A stretch of 64,000 bases of DNA, taken from assembly GCF_025515205.1 (NCBI RefSeq), contig NZ_JAOPFX010000004.1:305758-369757 (forward strand), given 5' to 3'. Of the stretch, positions 36,003-44,949 are shown piece by piece. Numbering within the stretch: position 1 is the stretch's first letter; the number at the start of each line of letters is the position of its first letter. A program made the translations under genes and the position numbers. The notes beneath the pieces are model-generated. The model made no database searches and had not been told where the DNA came from. It saw nothing but the letters and a program-made list of their open reading frames with translations. Origin of the DNA: Microbacterium fluvii. Lineage in GTDB: Bacteria; Actinomycetota; Actinomycetes; Actinomycetales; Microbacteriaceae.

Positions 36003-38246
36003 TCACGCGTCGAGCACGAGTCGGTCGCAGCCGCGCTCGGCGCGAGAGACGCAGATCATCATGCTGCGTTGGGCGTTCTGCTCCCTGGGGGTGAGAATCG
36101 AGTCGCGGTGGTCGGCCCGGCCGAGCAGGATCTTGGTCTCGCAGGTGCCGCAGGTGCCCTCACGACAGGACGAGAGCGTCGTGAGCCCGCGCTCTTCAGC
36201 GACGTCGAGGATCGACGCGCCGATCGGCACCGTGAGCGTCTCGCCCGAGAGGGCGAACTCGACCTCGAAGGCGGTGTCGGGTTCGCTGCGCACGACCTTC
36301 TTCGGCGCGAACCGCTCGGTGTGCAGTGTGCCCTCCGGCCAGTGCGCGAGAGCCGCGTCGAGGGCGTTCAGCAGCGGCTCGGGCCCGCACGCGTAGACGA
36401 GGGTGTCCGGGGCGACGTCAGCGAAGATCTGCGTCAGGGGGAGGTGGCCGCGCTCGTCCTGCGGTACGAGGTGAACGCGTCCAGCGTGCCGCTCCAGCTC
36501 GCCGACGAAGGCCATCGAGGCGCGCGTGCGACCGCCGTAGTGCAGCTCCCATTCGGCGCCTGCAGCCTCGGCCCGCTCGATCATCGCCAGGACCGGGGTG
36601 ATGCCGATTCCTCCCGCCACGAACACGTAGCGCGGCGAGCTCTCGAGCGCGAAGTTGTTGCGTGGCCATCCCACGGTGACGGTCGAGCCCACCGTCAGGC
36701 CGTCGTGGATGCCGCGCGAGCCGCCGCGCGAAGCGGGCTCACGGAGCACGCCGATGCGCCAGCGGTCGGCGCGCTCGGCTGACGAGCAGAGCGAATACTG
36801 CCGCAGCAGCACGCCGCCGGTCGCGGCGGGCACATGGACCTCGATGTGTGCGCCGGCCGACCATTCGGGGAGGTCGCCTCCGTCGGGGTGTGCGAGCTCG
36901 ATGGCCACGACGCCGTCGGCGGCAGCATTCTTTGCGACGACCGTCAACTCCATTTCGCGCTTGACCCGCTTCTTCTGGCGTTCGATGTCACGGGTGTCCC
37001 ACGTCACCTCCAGAGACGCGCGGACTGGGAGCAGTGCCATGCGCACGAAGTCCAGCGCAGGGTCGGGCACGGGGCGCAGCGACGGAAGGCGCTCGAACAG
37101 CACCTTGAGTCCCGTCGATCCCTGCACACGCGCGAGGTTCTGCCCGAGGCAGGTGTGGCGGCCGTGCGTGAAGGCGAGGTGGTCGGCGGGGTCTGACCGG
37201 TGGATGTCGAACTCGAACGGTCGCTCCACCCAGCCGGGGTCGGTGTTGGCGCTGGCCAGAGAGACCCAGATCATGTCGCCTGCGCTGATCCGAACGCCCG
37301 ACAACTCAAGGTCGCGCATCGCCTTGCGGGAGGCGAAGGGCGACGAGGGCCGACGACGCAGCGTCTCTTCGAACACGTTGATCCACAGGGCGGTGTCGGC
37401 GATCGCCTCTGTCAGCGCTTCGGGGGCCTTGTCGAGGAAGAGCACGGCGTTGGCCATCGCCTGCGCCGTGGTGTCGGCGCCCGCGAGGGCGAACTCGGTG
37501 ACGTGGAGCGCCACCTCCTCGACGGTGAGCGCGTACTCGCCGTCGCGGGAGCGTGCCGCGGCCATCTCGCTGATGAAGTCGCTGCCGGGTGCAGCGCGTC
37601 GCTCCACCACGAGCGTCACGAGGATGGAGAACGCGCTCGCGAAGCGCTCCCACACGTCGTCGAAGACCTCGGCGGGCATCTCCTCCTGAGCGCTCGAGAG
37701 GATGCGAGCGGTCAGCCCCCGCAGTTCGCGCATCATCGCGTCGTGCTCCCAGCCGAGCCCGAGGTGCGCGAGCAGCGTCTGAGTCGTCAACTCCAGGCAG
37801 TATCCCTCCATGAGGTCACCCCGACCGCTCGCCTCGAAGGCGTCGATGATGCGGTGGGCGCGCCGCTCGATCTCGGGGCGCAGCGCCTCCATGCGGGCCT
37901 TCGTGAACCCGCTGAGAGCGATGTTGCGATGCAGCGTGTGGAGGTCGGGATCCGTGCCGACGATCATCTTCTCCATGAGATCCTGCGGCACGACATGCCG
38001 CCACTTCGGCGGAACATCGATGGTCGCGGTGTTGCCGCTGCTCGAGAACTCGGTCCAGTCCCCGAGCACCGTCAGCACGTCCTCTCTGCCCGTGACGATC
38101 CACGCGTTCAGCCAGGGGTAGAAGAAGACGGGATGGTCGTCGCGCACGGCCGCGAAGTGCACCGCGGGGTCGCGGTAGTAGTCGTCGCTCATCGCGTCGA
38201 ACGCCGGGGCGAGGGGTCGGTGCGGCATCGGATCGATCGTCGTCAT
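36003..38246 (-). CDS. Self-sufficient cytochrome P450 fused to a PFOR-type reductase (CYP116B-like)
   Basis: This 747-residue natural fusion has a P450 haem domain (about 1-420) with the I-helix AGADTT at 255-260, the ExxR (Glu294-Arg297) and the haem loop FTHGRHTCLG with thiolate Cys366. A linker is followed by a phthalate-dioxygenase-reductase-like module: FMN-binding RQYSLCSS, the NADH-binding GGIGITPVLAMI, and a C-terminal plant-type 2Fe-2S ferredoxin with Cys694, Cys699, Cys702 and Cys732. Class VII P450s of this layout hydroxylate or dealkylate small organic molecules without separate redox partners. It is the last gene of a minus-strand group with an esterase-like hydrolase and an SDR. 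Substrate unknown. Confidence 0.92.
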   Translation of the reverse strand: MTTIDPMPHRPLAPAFDAMSDDYYRDPAVHFAAVRDDHPVFFYPWLNAWIVTGREDVLTVLGDWTEFSSSGNTATIDVPPKWRHVVPQDLMEKMIVGTDPDLHTLHRNIALSGFTKARMEALRPEIERRAHRIIDAFEASGRGDLMEGYCLELTTQTLLAHLGLGWEHDAMMRELRGLTARILSSAQEEMPAEVFDDVWERFASAFSILVTLVVERRAAPGSDFISEMAAARSRDGEYALTVEEVALHVTEFALAGADTTAQAMANAVLFLDKAPEALTEAIADTALWINVFEETLRRRPSSPFASRKAMRDLELSGVRISAGDMIWVSLASANTDPGWVERPFEFDIHRSDPADHLAFTHGRHTCLGQNLARVQGSTGLKVLFERLPSLRPVPDPALDFVRMALLPVRASLEVTWDTRDIERQKKRVKREMELTVVAKNAAADGVVAIELAHPDGGDLPEWSAGAHIEVHVPAATGGVLLRQYSLCSSAERADRWRIGVLREPASRGGSRGIHDGLTVGSTVTVGWPRNNFALESSPRYVFVAGGIGITPVLAMIERAEAAGAEWELHYGGRTRASMAFVGELERHAGRVHLVPQDERGHLPLTQIFADVAPDTLVYACGPEPLLNALDAALAHWPEGTLHTERFAPKKVVRSEPDTAFEVEFALSGETLTVPIGASILDVAEERGLTTLSSCREGTCGTCETKILLGRADHRDSILTPREQNAQRSMMICVSRAERGCDRLVLDA

Positions 38247-38271
38247 GGTCTGTGGTCCTGTTCGTGACGTG

Positions 38272-39468
38272 TCAGACGGCCGCGGAGACGGCCATCGTGG
38301 AAAGCTTCTGGAAGCGCGCGACGTTCTCGCTCTCCTCCATGACTCCCGCGGACAGGAAGACGAAGGTGAGGTCGCGCTCGGGATCGACCCAGAACAGCGA
38401 CGAGCCTGCGCCGTAGTTGCCATGGGTGCGGGGGCTCGTGAACGGGCCGAAGAAGTTGGGATATGTGCCCTCGCCCGACAGCGAGAACCCGAGCCCGAAG
38501 TTGGCCGCAGGGATCTCCCACCCCCTGGCCACCGCCATTTGCGCGTACAGGTCGTTCGGAACGTCGCCGGTGTGCGAACGGGTCGCCTGGTCCATCACCG
38601 CCGTCGAGACGAGCCGGCGTCCGCCGACCTCTCCGCGTCGGCGGACGAACTCCGCGAAGGTGAAGATGTCGGCCGCCGTGGAGACCGACCCGACCCACGG
38701 CATCTCGGCGTGCTCAGTGATGACGTCGTTCAGGCTCTCGATGTCGGAGGGTGCCAAGAACCCGCCCTCCGGCAAGTAGGCCTTCAGGGGCACGGCGCGC
38801 TCGGCCGATCGAGCGGGGAGCCCGAAGGCGGTGTCTGGCATGCCGACCGGGTCGAACACCAGATCGCGGGCGAGCGTCGCGAACGAAGCGGCGCCGTACG
38901 CACGTCGCACCATCTCGCCCAGCAGGGCGTGATTGATCGCCGGCGCGTAGTTGACGTTGGTGCCCGGCTCGAAGAGCACATCGACCCCCGCGAGGGCCGA
39001 GATGACGTCGGCGAGCACCCCGAAGCGATCGGGGCCGAGACCGGGGTTGGGTGTCGGCGGCATCCCGGAGCGGTGCGTGAGCAGGTGCAGAACGTTGATC
39101 CTGTCCTTGCGCAGCATGTGGAACGGATCGGTGCCGAGGAACTCGGGGATGATGTCGACGACGCGGGTCGACAGCGCGAGCCTGCCCTCGGTGAGGGCCC
39201 GCAGCACCATGACGTTGGTGAATGCCTTGGTCAGCGAGAGCACGCGAAACACCGCATCCCGCGCGAGCGGACGAGCGGTCGACCGCTCGGCGAAGCCGGT
39301 GACGTGATCCAGCACGATGTCGCCGCCGCGGGCGAGGATGACATGCGCGCCGTCATAGGCGAGCCGCGCGATGTCTGCCTCGATCTCGTCGGTCAGGCGA
39401 GCGAGCGCGTCGACGTCGACGTCGCGACGGGTGACGGCGGCCAGGGAGGGATCTGCGATGGTGGTCAC
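38272..39468 (-). CDS. Serine hydrolase of the beta-lactamase class C / family VIII esterase type
   Basis: This 398-residue cytoplasmic-looking protein (no signal peptide) has the active-site SLTK tetrad (Ser78, Lys81), the second motif tyrosine in NYAPAINHALLG and the third-motif region HGNYGAGSSLFWVDP. This is the pattern of family VIII esterases and EstB-like hydrolases rather than of secreted beta-lactamases. The GTG at 39468 has GGAG eight bases upstream. It lies 25 bases before the P450 gene and 14 bases after the SDR gene. It probably hydrolyses an ester in the same catabolic route; this is inferred from context. Confidence 0.85.
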   Translation of the reverse strand: MTTIADPSLAAVTRRDVDVDALARLTDEIEADIARLAYDGAHVILARGGDIVLDHVTGFAERSTARPLARDAVFRVLSLTKAFTNVMVLRALTEGRLALSTRVVDIIPEFLGTDPFHMLRKDRINVLHLLTHRSGMPPTPNPGLGPDRFGVLADVISALAGVDVLFEPGTNVNYAPAINHALLGEMVRRAYGAASFATLARDLVFDPVGMPDTAFGLPARSAERAVPLKAYLPEGGFLAPSDIESLNDVITEHAEMPWVGSVSTAADIFTFAEFVRRRGEVGGRRLVSTAVMDQATRSHTGDVPNDLYAQMAVARGWEIPAANFGLGFSLSGEGTYPNFFGPFTSPRTHGNYGAGSSLFWVDPERDLTFVFLSAGVMEESENVARFQKLSTMAVSAAV

Positions 39469-39482
39469 GAGTGGTGCTCCGA

Positions 39483-40295
39483 TCAGTGCATGACCAGCCC
39501 GCCCGAGGGCGAGATGGTCTGTCCGGTGTAGTAGGCGCCGTCCTCGCTGGCCAGGAACAGCACGGTCCGCGCGATCTCGTCGGGCGAGGCCGTGCGTCTG
39601 ATCGGCTGCATCCCGATCAAGAAGTCGATGAAGTCGTCGTCGCTCTGGCGGAACAGCGGCGTGTCGACAGCCCCGGGTGCCAGCGCGTTCACCGTGATGC
39701 CGAAGGGTGCGAGCTCGGCGGCGGCCTCGCGCGTCATGCCGAGCACGGCAGCCTTGGAGGCCGGATAGTACGGGGGCATCGTCACGCCCATGAGGGCGGC
39801 CGCCGACGAGAAGTTGACGACCGCACCGCGTCCGTTCGCCTTGAGCAGCGGAGTGGCTGCTCGCGTCGTGTAGAAGACGCCGTAGGCGTTGATCTTCATG
39901 ACGCGATCGAAGTCGTCGTCGGAGACCGACTCGATGAAGACCGAATGGTGCGGCACGCCCGTCTTCATCGCCTGGAACGATTTCTCGTTCTCTGCGTTGA
40001 GCATCTCGAGGGCGGCGCGGTGCGGGGCGTTGACTCCTGCGGCGTTGACGAGGACGCCCAATCTTCCGTGGTCGGCCGCGACGCGCGCCATGGCCGCATC
40101 CACTGCTGCGCTGTCGGCGATGTCGAGGGGGAGAGGCACTGCGCCGGGAAGACCCGAGAACTCGCGATCCAGCGCCTCGGTCGAGATGTCGGCGCCGTAG
40201 ACCACGGCCCCCTCGGCAGCGAAAGCCCTGGCGGTCGCCAGCCCCATGCCGGATGCTGCCCCCGTGACGAAGGCGATGGTGTCGGCGAATCTCAT
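39483..40295 (-). CDS. Short-chain dehydrogenase/reductase
   Basis: This 270-residue classical SDR has the cofactor motif TGAASGMG (11-18), NAAG (84-87) and the catalytic Ser163/164, Tyr177 and Lys181 (YYPASK). An extra segment of about 30 residues (around 92-122) sits between the NAAG strand and the next helix, unusual for the family. The ATG at 40295 has AAAGGAG eight bases upstream; a start at 40325 would run through the operator. It heads the SDR-esterase-P450 transcription unit and is preceded by a TetR-type operator. It likely oxidises or reduces an alcohol/ketone intermediate. Confidence 0.87.
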   Translation of the reverse strand: MRFADTIAFVTGAASGMGLATARAFAAEGAVVYGADISTEALDREFSGLPGAVPLPLDIADSAAVDAAMARVAADHGRLGVLVNAAGVNAPHRAALEMLNAENEKSFQAMKTGVPHHSVFIESVSDDDFDRVMKINAYGVFYTTRAATPLLKANGRGAVVNFSSAAALMGVTMPPYYPASKAAVLGMTREAAAELAPFGITVNALAPGAVDTPLFRQSDDDFIDFLIGMQPIRRTASPDEIARTVLFLASEDGAYYTGQTISPSGGLVMH

Positions 40296-40314
40296 TGCTG
40301 AACTCCTTTGCTTT

Positions 40315-40327
40315 ACATATGTCAAGT
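40315..40327 (-). promoter_or_regulatory. TetR-type operator in front of the SDR-esterase-P450 unit
   Basis: The minus strand reads ACTTGACATATGT, matching 11 of 13 bases of ACTTGACAAGTGT found in front of the MFS gene. It overlaps the likely -10 region about 20 bases upstream of the SDR start. Confidence 0.6.
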
Positions 40328-40338
40328 GAAGAAACGAA

Positions 40339-40372
40339 GCGAATGCCCCGCACCGCGGTGCGGGGCATTCGC
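40339..40372 (-). terminator. Perfect 17-base-arm palindromic terminator after the MFS gene
   Basis: An uninterrupted 34-base perfect inverted repeat (left half starts GCGAATGCCCCGCACC) lies just past the MFS stop codon. It separates MFS transcription from the SDR promoter. Confidence 0.8.
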
Positions 40373-40373
40373 T

Positions 40374-41888
40374 CTAGTGGGTGACGACCTCGCGCAGTGT
40401 GATCGTGCGCGACAGCGCGATCCCTGCGCCGAGTGCGAACACGGTCGCGGCGGCGGCGGTCAGGTAGCCGGTCGTGTAGGCGGAGGAGTCGGGAATCGGC
40501 GCGCCCTGGGCGGTGTGCGCTGCGACGATCGCCGCATAGACGGCCGTGCCGATCGAGGAGGCGGCCAGGGCGACGGCCACGTAGACCGAAGCGGTGCCCG
40601 CGCCTTTCCCTGCGGCGGCCTCCGTGGCGATGATCGACATCGCCGTCGTGAGCAGTGTCGTGTAGGCGGCCCCGTAGACGAAGATCCCCGCCACGAGCGC
40701 CCACAGCGAATCGCGGCCGAAGGCGAGCCAGACGAATGCGCCCGCCATCACGAGGGCCGCGGCGACCAGGACCAGCTTGGGCGAGACGCTTCGCAGCGCG
40801 CGGGTTGCCAGCCGTGCGGCGATGAGGCCGGCGGCCGACATGGCCAGGAACAGGCACGCGGCGACCAGCGGGCTCAGACCGAATCCGTAGCCCGCGACCT
40901 CGGGCGGGGTCTGCGCCCATCCCATCGTGAAGTTGAAGAACAGCATCCCGCAGATGCCCAACGTGAGGAACACGGCGTATGCCGGGCCCAGTCGTCGGCC
41001 GAAGATCTCGCGCACGGGCAGGAGCGGGCTCTTCGAACGCGACTCCCACAGCAGCGCCACTGCGAGCAGGACGATCCCGCCCACGACGGTGAGCAGCGTC
41101 TGCGGTGACGACGCGCCCCACGTGGTCGACTGTGAGATCCCGAGGCACAGCGCCGTGAGACCGACCCCGAGCAGGATCACGCCGCCCACGTCCAGTCGAG
41201 GGGTGACTCCCGCGGCGCGGTTCTGTCGGTGACGGTGCAGGGCGTCGGAGTCCGACCCCCACAGCAGGAAGGCGACGGCGCTGATGAGCGTGAGTACCGC
41301 GCCGGCCCAGAACGCCTCACGGAAGGTTCCCCCGAGCTGGAGCAGGACGCCGCCGAGCGCGAAGCCGAAGAACACGCCCACGGCCTGCCCTGCCGCGATG
41401 ATGGCGACCGCCTTCTTGCGAGCCCCGGGGATGAGCCGATCGCCCATGATGCCGATGCACAGCGCTTGACCGGCCATGATGCCCGTGAGTGCTCGGCCGA
41501 TGATGAGGATCGTGAAGTCCTGCGCGATGGCCGAGAGGACATAGCCGATGGTGATGCCCACGAGGCTCACCATCATCAGCCGCCGGTGGCCGAACAGGTC
41601 GCCGGCCTTCGACAGCAGCGGGATCGTCGCCGCGCCGAACAGCGTCGTGGCCAGCAGTGCCCATGCCGTCTCGGCGGGCCCGAGCTGGAGGATCGCCCCC
41701 ATCGAGCCGTAGAGCGGGATGGCCATCATCGTGCCGATCTCGTTGAGCATCTGCAGCAGCGAGAAGGTCACCGCCATGGCGACGCCGCCGCGGCGCCAGT
41801 CGACGACGGCACCGGGTGCGGTGCGGATGCCGGCGGTGAATGGACCGCGGGTGCGGGTCGGGTCGGGTGAAGCGTCGAGTCGAGTCAT
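40374..41888 (-). CDS. MFS transporter, DHA2-like (14-helix drug/solute permease)
   Basis: This 504-residue polytopic membrane protein has about 14 predicted helices. The motif A loop GDLFGHRRLMMVSLVGITIGYV follows helix 2, and GRALTGIMAGQAL is the expected helix-4 motif. It probably exports or imports the compound handled by the adjacent P450/SDR/esterase. The ATG at 41888 has GAGGAC upstream. It is transcribed from a promoter (TTGTCA, 17 bases, CATACT) that overlaps the TetR-type operator. Confidence 0.87.
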   Translation of the reverse strand: MTRLDASPDPTRTRGPFTAGIRTAPGAVVDWRRGGVAMAVTFSLLQMLNEIGTMMAIPLYGSMGAILQLGPAETAWALLATTLFGAATIPLLSKAGDLFGHRRLMMVSLVGITIGYVLSAIAQDFTILIIGRALTGIMAGQALCIGIMGDRLIPGARKKAVAIIAAGQAVGVFFGFALGGVLLQLGGTFREAFWAGAVLTLISAVAFLLWGSDSDALHRHRQNRAAGVTPRLDVGGVILLGVGLTALCLGISQSTTWGASSPQTLLTVVGGIVLLAVALLWESRSKSPLLPVREIFGRRLGPAYAVFLTLGICGMLFFNFTMGWAQTPPEVAGYGFGLSPLVAACLFLAMSAAGLIAARLATRALRSVSPKLVLVAAALVMAGAFVWLAFGRDSLWALVAGIFVYGAAYTTLLTTAMSIIATEAAAGKGAGTASVYVAVALAASSIGTAVYAAIVAAHTAQGAPIPDSSAYTTGYLTAAAATVFALGAGIALSRTITLREVVTH

Positions 41889-41958
41889 CGTTGTCCTCGC
41901 GGGTTGTCTCAGGCGGCGCCTTCGCCGCTCATCCGGCAAGTATGCACAAGATCATTTG

Positions 41959-41971
41959 ACTTGACAAGTGT
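41959..41971. promoter_or_regulatory. TetR-type operator and promoter between tetR and the MFS gene
   Basis: ACTTGACAAGTGT, whose core ACTTG-A-CAAGT is palindromic, abuts the tetR stop. On the minus strand a TTGTCA box inside it is followed after 17 bases by CATACT, a good promoter for the MFS gene. The shared motif at 40315 suggests one regulator for both units. Confidence 0.62.
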
Positions 41972-42571
41972 CTAGTGAGCGAGTTGTCTGGACAGGATCT
42001 CGGCGAGGGCGGTGAGCTCGGCGTCCTGATCTTCGGTGTGACCGCGAAGGAACAGGAAATGGAACGATCGATCGACCGCCATGACCGCCGCGTGGAGTCG
42101 TGCACGCGCAAGCGCCTCCGTGGCCCCCGAGCGCCGCTGCGCGTTCAGCGCGCGGGGGAGCCGGCTCACGATCTCCCTCGTGAAGGCGAACCACTCCGCC
42201 GCGACGTCGGCGTCTTCGGCGAGTGCCTGCTCCATAGCGGCGAACTCCATGCTGTAGCGATGCCAGACGTGCGCGTGCTGTTCGAGCCACGCCCTCACGG
42301 CGGGCACGTCGGGGTCTTCGACCTCGTCGAGGTCGCCGTACATCGCGAGGATCTCGGGTCCGATCCGACGCATCAGCTCGACGACGATCTGTGCCTTGCC
42401 GCTGAAGTGCAGGTAGAACCCTTGGCGCGACACGCCGGCCGCACGCGCGATCGTGTTGACGCTCGTCTCGGTGTACCCCTGCGCGACGAAGAGCCCGCGC
42501 GCGGCGAAGGTGATGGCATCTCGCGTGCGGCGCTTCTGCTCTTCACGCGAGACGGGGGCGGGGTCCGGCAC
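41972..42571 (-). CDS. TetR/AcrR family transcriptional regulator of the P450/MFS island
   Basis: This 199-residue protein has an N-terminal TetR helix-turn-helix (TRDAITFAARGLFVAQGYTETSVNTIARAAGVSRQGFYLHFSGK, residues about 15-58) and a helical ligand-binding C-terminal domain. The GTG start at 42571 is the only good candidate. It lies upstream of the MFS gene on the same strand, and two matching 13-base operators occur in front of the MFS and SDR genes. It is therefore the likely repressor of the island, relieved by a pathway substrate. Confidence 0.88.
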   Translation of the reverse strand: MPDPAPVSREEQKRRTRDAITFAARGLFVAQGYTETSVNTIARAAGVSRQGFYLHFSGKAQIVVELMRRIGPEILAMYGDLDEVEDPDVPAVRAWLEQHAHVWHRYSMEFAAMEQALAEDADVAAEWFAFTREIVSRLPRALNAQRRSGATEALARARLHAAVMAVDRSFHFLFLRGHTEDQDAELTALAEILSRQLAH

Positions 42572-42627
42572 GCGGTCACTCTATCCGCCGGCGGGCGGCC
42601 TCGCCGCAGGAAGGGACATCGCCTGCC

Positions 42628-43068
42628 ATGAGGTGCCACCTCGAGTGGAGCGTCAAGCTCAGCCTCCTGATGTACGTCACCAGCGCTCCCGGCGGGCGGC
42701 TCGAGGTCGACGGTGTGACCTCCGAACGCGGCACGTTCCGCTTCCCGCTCGAGGAGGTCGGCGCAGACGGGTCGCTGCGATTCGGGGGCTCGGTGGCCTT
42801 CTTCGCGCACCACGGGGCGTTCATCACGACGCTGAGCCACCTTCAGTTGACGCCGGGCGCCCTCGGATGGGCCGTGTCGTACACACCCCCCGGTGCCGAC
42901 GGGCCGATCGTCGCATGGCGCACCGGGGCCCCGGCACCCGAGGCGGCCGGCGTCACGGAGCTGCCGGTGGTCGCACTGACGGAGGGCGGCGCCGCTGCCT
43001 TCGGGGGGTACTACGCCGCCGGTGAGGCATTCGATCCCATGCGGGTGGTCGGCGCGCCCCCGCTGTGA
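42628..43068 (+). CDS. Single-domain HtaA-type (haem-binding) protein lacking a signal peptide
   Basis: This 146-residue protein matches the HtaA domain: CHLEWSVKLSLLMYVTS, then GTFRFPLEEV, LRFGGSVAFFAHHGAF and a C-terminal GGYYAAGEAFDPM. In Corynebacterium, HtaA domains bind haem through a conserved tyrosine and histidine; equivalents here may be the Tyr in LLMYV and a His in FAHHG. Unlike HtaA/HtaB, no signal peptide, membrane anchor or adjacent hmu transporter is present, so it may be intracellular. Divergent from tetR by 56 bases. AGGAAGGG stands 12 bases before the ATG. Confidence 0.7.
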   Translation: MRCHLEWSVKLSLLMYVTSAPGGRLEVDGVTSERGTFRFPLEEVGADGSLRFGGSVAFFAHHGAFITTLSHLQLTPGALGWAVSYTPPGADGPIVAWRTGAPAPEAAGVTELPVVALTEGGAAAFGGYYAAGEAFDPMRVVGAPPL

Positions 43069-43080
43069 GCGCTCAACCGG

Positions 43081-43122
43081 CGCGGTGCCGGTCGGTAGAC
43101 TCGCGGTGCCGGTCGGTAGACT
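43081..43122 (+). repeat. Perfect 21-base tandem duplication carrying two TAGACT -10 boxes upstream of lysS
   Basis: The unit starts CGCGGTGCCGGTCGG and ends TAGACT. Copies at 43081-43101 and 43102-43122 are identical, putting -10 boxes at 43096-43101 and 43117-43122, two helical turns apart. The lysS ATG follows at 43156 with a GAGGAG ribosome site. Confidence 0.8.
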
Positions 43123-43155
43123 TGAGGGTCTGCTTTTCGAGGAGCCCCGCAACCG

Positions 43156-44679
43156 ATGACCGAGCCCACCGCCTCCGCCGCCCCCGCCGAAGTCTCCGAC
43201 GAGGAGATCTTCGAGCAGAAGGCCGTTCGCCTGGCCAAGCGCGAGCGACTCATCGCCGAGCGCGCGGATGCCGCCGGCGGCGCGTATCCGGTGAGCGTGC
43301 CGGTCACCGATACGATCCCGGCCCTCCGCGAGCGCTACGCCGACCTCGAGGCGGGCGCCGAGACCGGCGTCACCGCATCGGTCGCGGGCCGGGTCGTGTT
43401 CAGCCGCAACACCGGCAAGCTCTGCTTCGCCTCCCTCCAGGCGGGCGACGGCAGCCGCATCCAGGCGATGGTCTCGCTCGCCGCCGTCGGCGACGAGTCG
43501 CTGGCCGCGTGGAAGGAGCTCGTGGACCTGGGCGACCACGTGTCGGTCACCGGTGAGGTGATCTCGAGCCGCCGCGGCGAGCTGTCGATCATGGTCTCGG
43601 ACTGGGCCATCGCCTCGAAGGCCGTGCTGCCGCTGCCCAACCTCTACTCCGAGCTCAGCGAGGAGACGCGCGTGCGCAGTCGCTTCCTCGATCTCATCGC
43701 CCGCGACCGCGCGCGCGAGACCGTGGTGGCCCGCGCCAAGGTGAACGCGTCGCTTCGGCAGACCTTCGCCGGCCACGGCTTCCTCGAGGTCGAGACGCCG
43801 ATGCTGCAGGTGCAGCACGGCGGCGCCTCCGCGCGTCCGTTCATCACGCACTCCAACGCCTTCGACGCCGACCTCTACCTGCGCATCGCCCCCGAGCTCT
43901 TCCTCAAGCGCGCCGTCGTCGGCGGCATCGACCGGGTGTTCGAGATCAACCGCAACTTCCGCAACGAGGGCGCCGACTCCACGCACAGCCCGGAGTTCGC
44001 GATGCTCGAGGCCTACCAGGCTTACAGCGACTACAACGGCATCGCCGACCTCACCCAGGAGCTCATCCAGAACGCGGCCATCGCGGTCGCAGGAACCACC
44101 ACGGTGACGTGGGCCGACGGCACCGTGTACGACCTGGGCGGTCAGTGGGACCGCATCTCGATGTACGAGTCGCTGTCCGCCGCATCCGGTCGCACGATCA
44201 CGCCCGAGACCTCGCTTGACGAGCTGGCCGCTTTCGCCGCCGAGGTCGGCGTCGACGAGCCGCCGCATCCGACGCACGGCAAGTACGTCGAGGAGCTGTG
44301 GGAGCACTTCGTCAAGGTCGACCTCACGCGGCCGACGTTCGTCATGGACTTCCCCGTCGACACGTCTCCGCTCGTCCGCGAGCACCGCTCGATCGCCGGC
44401 GTCGTGGAGAAGTGGGACCTCTACGTGCGCGGATTCGAGCTGGCCACCGGCTACTCCGAGCTCGTCGACCCCGTCATTCAGCGCGAGCGGTTCGTCGAGC
44501 AGGCGAAGCTCGCCGCTCGGGGCGACGTCGAGGCCATGCGCATCGACGAGGAGTTCCTGCGAGCTCTCGAGCACGGCATGCCGCCGACGGGCGGCATGGG
44601 CATGGGCATCGACCGCCTGCTCATGGCGATCACCGGGCTCGGCATCCGCGAGACGATCCTCTTCCCGCTCGTCAAGTAG
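43156..44679 (+). CDS. lysS: Lysyl-tRNA synthetase, class II
   Basis: This 507-residue enzyme charges tRNA-Lys. An N-terminal OB-fold anticodon-binding domain (about 55-160: [18 protein letters not shown]) is followed by the class II catalytic core. Motif 1 lies around [12 protein letters not shown], motif 2 at [16 protein letters not shown] and motif 3 at [14 protein letters not shown]. Full length and standard. Its promoter region is a perfect tandem duplication. Confidence 0.96.
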   Translation: MTEPTASAAPAEVSDEEIFEQKAVRLAKRERLIAERADAAGGAYPVSVPVTDTIPALRERYADLEAGAETGVTASVAGRVVFSRNTGKLCFASLQAGDGSRIQAMVSLAAVGDESLAAWKELVDLGDHVSVTGEVISSRRGELSIMVSDWAIASKAVLPLPNLYSELSEETRVRSRFLDLIARDRARETVVARAKVNASLRQTFAGHGFLEVETPMLQVQHGGASARPFITHSNAFDADLYLRIAPELFLKRAVVGGIDRVFEINRNFRNEGADSTHSPEFAMLEAYQAYSDYNGIADLTQELIQNAAIAVAGTTTVTWADGTVYDLGGQWDRISMYESLSAASGRTITPETSLDELAAFAAEVGVDEPPHPTHGKYVEELWEHFVKVDLTRPTFVMDFPVDTSPLVREHRSIAGVVEKWDLYVRGFELATGYSELVDPVIQRERFVEQAKLAARGDVEAMRIDEEFLRALEHGMPPTGGMGMGIDRLLMAITGLGIRETILFPLVK

Positions 44680-44709
44680 CCCGTTGCCGCTCCGCGTACG
44701 ATGGAGGGC

Positions 44710-44901
44710 ATGGACGATTACTGGGCCGCAGTGCTCTGGTCGCTGCTTCCCACCGTCGTCGTCGCGACCATCTTCTTCTTCGTGCTGCGCGGCATCATCC
44801 GCGCCGACCGCACCGAGCGCCGCGAGTACGCCAGGTACGAGGCCGAGGAGCGCAAGCGCCGTGGTCTTCCGCCCGCGGAGGCGGCGGCATCCGATAGCTG
44901 A
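44710..44901 (+). CDS. Small single-pass membrane protein
   Basis: This 63-residue protein starts MDDYWAAVLWSLLPTVVVAT, with one transmembrane helix (about 6-28), followed by a highly charged helix (RADRTERREYARYEAEERKRR). Similar small proteins follow lysS in many actinobacteria; function unknown. TACGAT at 44697-44702 lies seven bases before this ATG, favouring 44710 over the in-frame ATG at 44701, which would overlap the -10 box. Confidence 0.7.
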   Translation: MDDYWAAVLWSLLPTVVVATIFFFVLRGIIRADRTERREYARYEAEERKRRGLPPAEAAASDS

Positions 44902-44949
44902 GTCACCGCTCCCACTACGCTGGCTTCACGCGGCAAGAGGGGAGATCGC

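Noticed and set aside
38247..38423. Longer start for the P450 fusion upstream of 38246
   Set aside because: It would run through the end of the serine hydrolase gene, and the P450 family N-terminus begins at MTTIDPMP.
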